A DNA stretch of 35,951 bases from Bacillota bacterium. Its GTDB lineage: Bacteria; Bacillota; Clostridia; Christensenellales; SZUA-584. Positions 30,317 to 35,951 of this stretch are shown here, in pieces. Position 1 is the stretch's first letter; each line of letters starts with the position of its first letter. A program made the translations under genes and the position numbers. The notes under the pieces are model-generated. The model was given only the letters and a program-made list of their open reading frames with translations. It was not told the DNA's origin and did no database searches. The DNA is taken from contig JAEWRI010000008.1 of the NCBI GenBank assembly GCA_023460085.1, positions 1 to 35,951 of the forward strand. The letters run 5' to 3'.

Positions 30317-32356
30317 TTACTTTTTCGGTTTTTCCGGCGCGGTCTCCACAACCGGCGCAGGCTCCGCGGCAGCCGGCGCTTCCGCGTCCGCCGCGATGTC
30401 GATGGTGTTGATGATGGATTCCTTGATGGACTTCACGCGCTCGTCCACCTCGCCCGTCTCCTCCGCCAGCTTCACGCCCAGCTTTTCGCTGATCAGGATG
30501 TTGAGCAGCGTCTCGAACGCGTTGGCCGATCCGCCCTGACCGTCCTTGCCGCCCATGGTCAGCAGTGTCCTCGGCACGATATCGATCTGCGATTTCTCAA
30601 TCGCCGCCGTGAATTTGCTCATCACGTCCTGAATGACCTGGAACTGCGGCCCGCCATACGCCTTGACCTGCTCCTCGATGGCGATGGCGCGGCCGATGCC
30701 CACGCGCGCTTCCTTCTCGGCTTCGGCCTTGGCGATGGCCTTGATCTTGCTGGCCTCCTGCAGCGACCTCTGGTAATCGGCCTTACCCTGGTTGCCCTGT
30801 ATCTCGATGTTGATCTCGGACTCCGTGAGGTAGGTCTGCTGACGCGCGCGGGATTCCGCCTCACGCAGCTCCTTCTCCTTGCCCGCCGCTTTCTCCTGCT
30901 GAGAGTACGTCTCGATACGCTCCATGGCGATCTGGCGGTCCCGCAGCTGTGCGAGTATGACCTCTATCTTGTTGTCGTTGACCGAGGCGGACGGCGTGCC
31001 GATAAGCACCTCCTCCAGCTCCAGATTGTAGTGATCGAACTTGGTCTTCATCTCGTTCGACGCCGAATTCTGGATATCATTGCGCTCCTGTATCAGCTGG
31101 ATGAGCGTCTTGGTCTGGCCGATGTTCTTGAAGTAAGCCGAGACCATCGGGTCCAGTGTCTGGTCGACGAGCATCTTGATGTCGCCGAAGCGCTGAATCA
31201 CCAGCGGCGCTTTCAGGTAGCTGATGTGCATCACGACCGACAGCGGCAGCGACGGCTCGAACGCGTCCTTGGTAATCAGGCTGACTTCCTTCAGGTTCTC
31301 GTCATAAAGGTGCACGCCTGCCTGATTGCTGATCCACTTCAGGATGATGTTCGTGGTGGGCACGCGGATGATTTTGCCCGCGTACGTGTTGAATGCGTAC
31401 TTGCCGGGCATCAGCGGTTCCCGCCACACACCGCGGAAGCCCTGCTCCACCAGCTCGCCGTGCTTGTAGCTGTCGCCCGTGGAGTCCACTCCGCGCGGGC
31501 CGATGTAAGACACGACTACTCCGACAAATCCCACTTCGATCACCGACTTGTCAATGAGCTCCACCGTCGCAAAGAAGCGGTTGATGAAGTACGTGCCTTC
31601 CACCAGCACCTGGTGCTGTCTTCCCCGGAAACCGCCCGCCGCCAGAAACTTCTCCGGGTCCTGGAAGTTGTTGTGGTAGGTGGTCAGATCCTCCGGGTTG
31701 TTGCCCACTGCGGGCGCGATGATGTCATCCTTGCCCAGCGACAGGCCGTCGTGCACCGTGACGATGCCCACCTTATCGTCGCTGCCCTTGATGATGATGG
31801 GCCTGAAGCCGCCGCGTTCCCGAAGCACCTCGGCCATCGTGGTGATGGTCGCTTCCTCGGAGCGGTTACCCAGCGGCAGGAAGTAGATCCTGTCCTGCGT
31901 GATGATGACGAACTGCGCCAGATTAAACGCGTACGTGCCTTCACGCACGATGCCCCGCTGCGGGCCCTTCTGACCGCCGTTTTGCAGGAACGCCCGCGCG
32001 TTCTGAAAGTTGTTGCCCTCCGGTATTACGCGCGACAGCGTCTGCGTGGGAGCCAGCGGTTTGCCGTCCCGCGCGAAGACGTAAGCGATCTGTCCCTGCG
32101 GCACGGTCACCAGCGGGCACATGTGCACCTTGTACATCAGCGGACTTAAAAAGTGAATACCGCCGCGGATGATCTGCGGCTGATAGCCCGCCTCACCCTT
32201 GAGTGCGATGATCTGCTCGTTGAGTGAGCCTTTTGGGGACCACCATTTCTCTACAATGGCGATCTTGTTGTTCGGGATGACACGAAAGCCCAGTATCACC
32301 TTGAAGAACAGAAAGAACCCCACAACGGAGAGCACAACAATCCATACAGTGTCCAT
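30317..32356 (-). CDS. Large SPFH-domain (flotillin-like) membrane protein
   Basis: A 679-residue protein with one N-terminal membrane segment (TVWIVVLSVVGFFLFFKVIL) and a long SPFH/band-7 region, followed by an Ala/Glu-rich coiled coil (KEKELREAESRARQQ...KAEAEKEARVGIGRAIA) as in flotillins. The C terminus is Ala/Pro-rich. Proteins of this kind form membrane-bound scaffolds, but the specific role here is unknown. The start at 32356 is preferred over an open extension to 32530, because the membrane segment begins here and AGGGGG lies upstream. Confidence 0.85.
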   Translation of the reverse strand: MDTVWIVVLSVVGFFLFFKVILGFRVIPNNKIAIVEKWWSPKGSLNEQIIALKGEAGYQPQIIRGGIHFLSPLMYKVHMCPLVTVPQGQIAYVFARDGKPLAPTQTLSRVIPEGNNFQNARAFLQNGGQKGPQRGIVREGTYAFNLAQFVIITQDRIYFLPLGNRSEEATITTMAEVLRERGGFRPIIIKGSDDKVGIVTVHDGLSLGKDDIIAPAVGNNPEDLTTYHNNFQDPEKFLAAGGFRGRQHQVLVEGTYFINRFFATVELIDKSVIEVGFVGVVVSYIGPRGVDSTGDSYKHGELVEQGFRGVWREPLMPGKYAFNTYAGKIIRVPTTNIILKWISNQAGVHLYDENLKEVSLITKDAFEPSLPLSVVMHISYLKAPLVIQRFGDIKMLVDQTLDPMVSAYFKNIGQTKTLIQLIQERNDIQNSASNEMKTKFDHYNLELEEVLIGTPSASVNDNKIEVILAQLRDRQIAMERIETYSQQEKAAGKEKELREAESRARQQTYLTESEINIEIQGNQGKADYQRSLQEASKIKAIAKAEAEKEARVGIGRAIAIEEQVKAYGGPQFQVIQDVMSKFTAAIEKSQIDIVPRTLLTMGGKDGQGGSANAFETLLNILISEKLGVKLAEETGEVDERVKSIKESIINTIDIAADAEAPAAAEPAPVVETAPEKPKK

Positions 32357-32377
32357 ACTCCAACCCCCTTTTTTGCG

Positions 32378-32402
32378 CAGGACGGGGCTTTGCCCCGTCC
32401 TG
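32378..32402 (-). other. Strong hairpin in the SPFH leader
   Basis: CAGGACGGGGC (32378-32388) pairs perfectly with GCCCCGTCCTG (32392-32402) around a three-base loop. It lies about 20 bases upstream of the SPFH start. It could control mRNA stability or translation of this gene, or be an upstream attenuator; no T-run follows on the minus strand. Confidence 0.5.
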
Positions 32403-32623
32403 TGACCTGTATCTGAATTTGAAAATATTGTATCATCAGTCGGTTTAAAAGTAAAAAGCCCCTGGAATTCGCCCTGAGCGGCGGTACGCTTTGGGCGCCC
32501 GCCGGATGAAAGCTGATCATCCCGTCGCATCCCCCCTCACTCAAGCGCGTCCGGGCGCATGATAGCGTGGTTTTCATATGATTCCCTTCGATACACGGAG
32601 TATCAAGGCGGCTTCATGGACAG

Positions 32624-32649
32624 AAAAAAGCAACGCGTTTCGCGTCGCC
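32624..32649 (-). terminator. Terminator of the PadR-HAAS unit (distal copy)
   Basis: The stem GCGACGCG-like/CGCGTTGC (32630-32648) is followed on the minus strand by TTTTTT (32624-32629). The gene-proximal stem copy at 32843-32861 has no T-run. Confidence 0.65.
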
Positions 32650-32864
32650 CCAGCTTGATGACAAATCTTTCGCGAGGGCGCTGCCCTCGCACACCTGCTT
32701 CTTTTCTTGAAGAAAAGAAGGAAAAGACACGTGGGAAATGCCTTTTAAAGCATCTCCCTGATGGGATTCTTAAGGGATGTATCCCTTAAGCGGTGGTTTG
32801 GAGGCAGAGCCTCCAAGAGATACCTTTGTCAGCAGTCTGAAGCGACGCGCTTCCGCGTCGCCCC
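32628..32864 (+). mobile_element. Terminator-inserted MITE-like element, copy B
   Basis: The core (32651-32839, 189 bp) is nearly identical to copy A (20483-20672), with the same ends CAGCTTGATGACAA and TTTGTCAGCAGTCTG. The flanks are 23-24 base repeats (32628-32650, 32840-32863) carrying the stem-loop, diverged by a few bases. Relative to the gene it serves (minus strand), the element is in the opposite orientation to copy A. It encodes no protein. The stretch 32403-32623 shows nothing else that I can name. Confidence 0.78.
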
Positions 32865-32876
32865 GAAAAAGTGCCG

Positions 32877-33521
32877 TCAGGCAGCGTCGAAGAGGCCGCT
32901 GATGAGCTGGCGGTGATAGAGGTAAATGTTGAGCGGCCAGTTGGCAATGCCAATCATCGGGAACAGAAACCATACGCCGGAATAAGGCACCGCCGCATTA
33001 ATGATGGCGAGCACAGCGGTGATGCCAAGGCTGCCAATCAGCGCAATCTTCATCTGCCGCCGGTAATTCATCGTCACAACCTCCACTTTTTCGGGCTGTT
33101 TGCGGCAAGCGAAGTGCGCCGTGAGGGGCCATATGCAAAGGGCCAATATAACAAGACCCGTCAGCACCGCAAAAGGCGCGAGAAAATCGATGCCCGGAGA
33201 AGAACACAGCAGCAAAAACACCAGCCAGCCAAACAGGTAAGTCCCGAATATGACGCCGGTATCCACCAACGCGTTGCTGCGCGCCAGCCGGTTGATGTTC
33301 ACGGTGCGCATATTGCCCGAGACTTGTTCAAGCAGCGGCGTTACATCTCCCAGCGATTCCACAGCGCTGCGGGCGGCTTGATCGTACGGCTGGCCCTGCG
33401 ACTGCAGCTCCTCCGTTTTCATATGCAGCGTATCCCGCAGCTCCTCAATTTGCTCGCGCACCTCGTTCGTATCGGGATACCGTTTTTGAATTCCGTTCAG
33501 ATAATCATTGATAATACCCAT
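32877..33521 (-). CDS. HAAS-domain membrane protein
   Basis: A 214-residue protein. Residues 1-75 are an alpha-helical HAAS-type domain (NDYLNGIQKRYPDTNEVREQ...ELRDTLHMKTEELQSQG), and the remainder has about four membrane segments. HAAS proteins are commonly encoded beside PadR regulators, as here, three bases after the PadR stop; they are thought to form a sensing or envelope-stress unit with the regulator. The specific role is unknown. Confidence 0.85.
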   Translation of the reverse strand: MGIINDYLNGIQKRYPDTNEVREQIEELRDTLHMKTEELQSQGQPYDQAARSAVESLGDVTPLLEQVSGNMRTVNINRLARSNALVDTGVIFGTYLFGWLVFLLLCSSPGIDFLAPFAVLTGLVILALCIWPLTAHFACRKQPEKVEVVTMNYRRQMKIALIGSLGITAVLAIINAAVPYSGVWFLFPMIGIANWPLNIYLYHRQLISGLFDAA

Positions 33522-33524
33522 GAT

Positions 33525-33851
33525 TCATTCCTCCAGCAACCGGTCGATGATTTTTTTGGCAAACGCCCATTGTCTCAGGTTTTCCGTATGCACACGCAGT
33601 CCTTGGGGTGTGATACGGTAGTATTTGCGCCGCGCGCCCTGCGTTTCGTCGCCCCAGTAGGCGGTTATAAGCCCCTGACTCTCCAGACGGCGTATGGTGC
33701 TGTACATGGAGGGTTCCTTCAGCTCGTATTCGCCGCCGCTTTTATGCAGCACGAGCTTGCCTATCTCATAGCCGTATTTATCGCCGCTTTTCAGCAGCCC
33801 CAGCAGTATGGTGTCGATATGGCCGCGTATCAGGTCGCTGCTTACATCCAT
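33525..33851 (-). CDS. PadR-family transcriptional regulator
   Basis: A 108-residue PadR winged-helix regulator (family stretches LIRGHIDTILLGLLKSGDKYGYEIGKLV and YSTIRRLESQGLI). It shares an operon with the HAAS membrane protein. The promoter spacer contains the palindrome AGTACT, a possible site for self-regulation. Confidence 0.92.
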   Translation of the reverse strand: MDVSSDLIRGHIDTILLGLLKSGDKYGYEIGKLVLHKSGGEYELKEPSMYSTIRRLESQGLITAYWGDETQGARRKYYRITPQGLRVHTENLRQWAFAKKIIDRLLEE

Positions 33852-33874
33852 CCGCTCACCCCTCTCTCATGATG

Positions 33875-33903
33875 AATGTAACACAGAGTACTATGCGTGT
33901 CAA
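33875..33903 (-). promoter_or_regulatory. Promoter of padR-HAAS
   Basis: On the minus strand TTGACA (33898-33903), 17 bases, TACATT (33875-33880). The 6-base palindrome AGTACT lies in the spacer (33887-33892). Confidence 0.7.
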
Positions 33904-34180
33904 GGTATAATGTCAGAAATAATGGTATTCAGCAAAGCCTCTTTATGGTGCCTCGAAAAGAGCATGCAGATGAGCATACAATGCTTGTGCGGCAGTATCT
34001 TGTTGTCTTTGAAAAACCCCAAACGGAAGGGCAGGCGAAATGTACCTGAGTTGTCAGCATTGGTTACAGGGATTAAAGGGAAGAGGGGACACATTCATTC
34101 GCCGAGGATTGCCTCAACAATGGGCGTGCTGTGTTTCTCGTCCGAGAAATCCAGCGGGTGGTTTTATGGGTGCTCCTGTT
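33904..34180. other. Gene-free stretch
   Basis: No gene, RNA or clear terminator is seen. An open frame over this stretch (33808-34191, plus strand) lacks a ribosome site and family features. The text GGGGACACATTC (34086-34097) resembles the leader of some insertion-sequence relatives but is too short to call. Confidence 0.4.
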
Positions 34181-34462
34181 TCAAAGATTAAAGATGAACA
34201 GCGGCACGTAAAGCGCAATGCCTAACAGTGATATCCATAGGCTTTTGGTGTCGTTTTCCCGCTTGAAATACAGCACGGCAAATACGGCGCTCACCGCAAG
34301 GGGGATGAGTACGCCCAACGCCTTGGGCATCGTATTTCCGGCCTGGCCCGATGCGGTGATCTGCACTGTGAGCGTTTCCGGCAGTATGATAAACCCCGTC
34401 ACCGCGAGGGCTGCCCCGACGGCAATGATACAGAGGGTCAATATCTTTTTTTTGTTCTTCAT
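34181..34462 (-). CDS. Small DUF1648-like membrane protein
   Basis: A 93-residue protein with about three hydrophobic segments. The loop between the first two (LPETLTVQITASGQAGNTMPKALGVLIPLA) has the shape of the DUF1648 domain, found in SdpI-like immunity and sensor proteins, though it is much shorter than SdpI. The start at 34462 has AAGGAG seven bases upstream; the open frame extends further but without a better site. It has its own promoter. Confidence 0.7.
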   Translation of the reverse strand: MKNKKKILTLCIIAVGAALAVTGFIILPETLTVQITASGQAGNTMPKALGVLIPLAVSAVFAVLYFKRENDTKSLWISLLGIALYVPLFIFNL

Positions 34463-34507
34463 GGAGTGCTCCTTACCCATCATGGAAGCGAATTTGTTGC
34501 GACAATA

Positions 34508-34536
34508 ATTATACCATACGCTGTACAAGGGTGCAA
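34508..34536 (-). promoter_or_regulatory. Promoter of the DUF1648-like gene
   Basis: On the minus strand TTGCAC (34531-34536), 17 bases, TATAAT (34508-34513). It lies about 45 bases upstream of the start codon. Confidence 0.8.
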
Positions 34537-34653
34537 AACATGGGATGTCGAACCGGCGCATGTTTCCGGCTGTCAGCACCGTTTAGGATATCGGCTCCAA
34601 ACTCGAAAAACAGTGCCACCAGAAATAATACCCAACGCCGCCGCGACATAAAA

Positions 34654-35784
34654 ATGAAGCATATGGCGGTGCTTCGTGTAAGTAAAAAGAGAATGATATT
34701 GATTGGCGTGTGCTGCCTGCTCATCGCGGCTTTTTTGCTGCCCGTGGGGAACCCCATCGCGGTGCAGGTATTGCAGGCGGAGAAAGACGTACAGTGGGAA
34801 ACGGTGCTGCAGCGTTTTTTCGATTTGCGCAATGACGCCGTGCTGAAGGGTGACACCGAAACGCTGCGCACGCTCTTCTTCACGGAGGAGCGCAACGGTC
34901 GGTGGGCATACGAAAATGAACTGGTGCGCGCGGATTACCTCTCCGACTGGGCAGCCAAGCAGGGCGTCACGGTACTGAATATCCGCAGCGACCTGTCCCT
35001 GAGGAGCGTCAAGCAGGTGGGCAGGGGATACGCGTTCTATGTCATCGCGTCCACCGCATATGAGTATTCCTATCCGTCAAGCCCGGATTATGTGAACACC
35101 TTCCGGCTGGGCGGGTACCACTCCATCGACATGATCCCGGGCGAAGACGGGGAGGACTGGATCGTCAGCCGCGAATGGTACGACGACCCTCTGGCGGACG
35201 CGTTCGACGCACGGGGAGTGACGCCGGAGATGACGGAGATGATAGCGGGACACCCAGGCGCGGAAATCGCGGATCTCGGAGAGCGAAGGCTCTCTGCCGT
35301 GGCCTACGCGGATACATACTGCGGCGCGGCTTCCGGCGGCGCCAACAACTACCAGTATAACAGCGCTTACAATAACTATAACGCGCTGGGCGGAGACTGC
35401 GCCAACTTCGCTTCTCAGGTGCTCTATGAGGGCGGCGGCTTTAAGAAAAGCACCGTATGGAATTACCGCGCCGGAAAGGGGAGCCGCGCGTGGCTCAACG
35501 CACAGGCCTTCCGGAATTACCTTGCCTACAGCGGCCGGGGCACGCAGCTTGCCAAGGGCAAATACGCGGACGTAGTAGAGGCGGCGTATTCGCTGCTGCC
35601 GGGGGATATCATCGCCTACGCAAAGAAAGGCAAGGTGACGCATATTGCCGTGGTGACCGGGCTGGACGAAGCGGGTTACCCGCTCGTCAGCTGCCACAAC
35701 GCCGACCGGAACCGGGTACCCTTCGATATCGGCTGGGACTACAGCGCAACCACGTTTATACTCATTCGGGTCAACTATTCGTAA
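34654..35784 (+). CDS. Amidase_6 domain protein, membrane-anchored
   Basis: A 376-residue protein with an N-terminal signal-anchor (MILIGVCCLLIAAFLLPVG, residues about 14-32), a variable middle domain, and a C-terminal amidase_6 domain. The catalytic Cys249 lies in GGDCANFASQVLYEGG and His330 in THIAVVTG; a further His/Asn pair is at 348-349. Such proteins are putative cell-wall or peptide amidases in spore-forming Firmicutes. The start is uncertain: 34654 is the first reasonable ATG, but 34663 and 34693 are also possible and no start has a strong ribosome site. Confidence 0.82.
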   Translation: MKHMAVLRVSKKRMILIGVCCLLIAAFLLPVGNPIAVQVLQAEKDVQWETVLQRFFDLRNDAVLKGDTETLRTLFFTEERNGRWAYENELVRADYLSDWAAKQGVTVLNIRSDLSLRSVKQVGRGYAFYVIASTAYEYSYPSSPDYVNTFRLGGYHSIDMIPGEDGEDWIVSREWYDDPLADAFDARGVTPEMTEMIAGHPGAEIADLGERRLSAVAYADTYCGAASGGANNYQYNSAYNNYNALGGDCANFASQVLYEGGGFKKSTVWNYRAGKGSRAWLNAQAFRNYLAYSGRGTQLAKGKYADVVEAAYSLLPGDIIAYAKKGKVTHIAVVTGLDEAGYPLVSCHNADRNRVPFDIGWDYSATTFILIRVNYS

Positions 35785-35825
35785 CTGACACGGACGTTTT
35801 TGCCGGAATGAAAACGGCGGGAGGA

Positions 35826-35951
35826 TGAACTGCACCCCTAAAGTTAGACAGTATGATATACTGAAAATAGCTTTGGGGGTGTATTTATATGCCAAGAGGG
35901 AAAACGAACAAGCAGTATACCGGGGAATTTAAACAGCATGTTGTTGAGACT
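35826..35951 (+). mobile_element. Left end of an IS3-family insertion sequence (cut by the window)
   Basis: The terminal sequence TGAACTGCACCCCTAAAGTT has the form of IS3-family inverted repeats and is followed about 60 bases later by the transposase start. The rest of the element lies beyond the window. Confidence 0.75.
35889..35951 (+). CDS. IS3-family transposase OrfA, N-terminal fragment
   Basis: Only 21 residues are in the window (MPRGKTNKQYTGEFKQHVVE plus one). The YTGEFKQHVVE stretch is the start of the HTH_8-type OrfA of IS3-family elements. It should bind the element ends. The reading frame is open to the window edge. Confidence 0.8.
   Translation, partial: MPRGKTNKQYTGEFKQHVVET

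Noticed and set aside
30311..32149. 612-codon open frame on the plus strand
   Set aside because: Antisense shadow of the SPFH gene, which has the membrane segment, coiled coil and start site expected of a real gene.
33808..34191. Plus-strand open frame in the gap beside padR
   Set aside because: No ribosome site, no family features, and it overlaps the padR promoter on the other strand.
1..35951. tRNA, rRNA or prophage genes
   Set aside because: None was seen by eye on either strand; a small RNA gene could still be missed without a covariance search.

Overview
The window is GC-rich and looks like a genome piece from a Gram-positive, probably spore-forming Firmicute (Clostridia). The evidence is a SigH-type sigma factor, Mini-ribonuclease III, a flavin-dependent thymidylate synthase and RlmB in the usual Firmicutes neighbourhood, strong AGGAGG ribosome sites, TTGACA-N17-TATAAT promoters and a TPP riboswitch. 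The exact lineage cannot be fixed from sequence alone; a Christensenellales-like organism is only a guess.

Region 1 (about 445-13137) is a complete bacterial microcompartment (BMC) locus built around aldolases, not a diol dehydratase, ammonia lyase or glycyl-radical enzyme. Unit 1 (445-5111) encodes a pentulose-phosphate epimerase homologue, two SDR dehydrogenases, deoxyribose-phosphate aldolase (DeoC), a BMC-H shell protein and a Gfo/Idh/MocA oxidoreductase. Unit 2 (5130-12854) encodes a class II aldolase, PduL phosphotransacylase, a PduM-like protein, CoA-acylating aldehyde dehydrogenase, PduS, PduT, two more BMC-H, three BMC-P and a second, divergent DeoC. Both units start with a consensus promoter followed by the same operator-like dyad, TGACAAAYGTCA. 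The likely logic is that sugar phosphates are cleaved to a short aldehyde plus a triose phosphate. The aldehyde becomes acyl-CoA and then acyl-phosphate inside the shell, CoA is recycled by PduL, and electrons may leave through PduS and PduT. Most striking is a C-terminal CxxCxxCxxxCP ferredoxin-type motif on DeoC, a non-redox enzyme. The locus resembles what I recall as sugar-phosphate-utilising BMC types.

Region 2 (13238-17248) holds a small membrane methyltransferase-like protein, an AT-rich stretch with a possible reverse-transcriptase fragment, and a TPP-riboswitch operon for thiamine-precursor uptake. Region 3 (17254-20430) has a membrane transglutaminase-like protein and a DhaK/DhaL kinase pair that may connect to triose or tetrulose metabolism. 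Region 4 (20773-28027) is mostly housekeeping: a YfbR-like nucleotidase, a YmfI-like reductase, a GNAT protein, a self-regulated ABC exporter with TetR repressor, and the sigH/rlmB/thyX/mrnC block. Region 5 (28206-35951) has a hypothetical protein, a GT-C membrane protein, a large SPFH protein, a PadR/HAAS pair, a DUF1648-like protein, an amidase_6 protein and the left end of an IS3-family element cut by the window edge.

A second notable discovery is a family of three small non-coding elements (12902-13111, 20483-20672, 32651-32839). They share imperfect terminal inverted repeats (CAGCTTGATGRCAA / TTTGTCAGCAGYCTG). Each sits inside an intrinsic terminator, between the stem-loop and its T-tract, with the stem-loop duplicated on both sides as a 22-24 bp direct repeat. 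They look like MITEs that target terminators.
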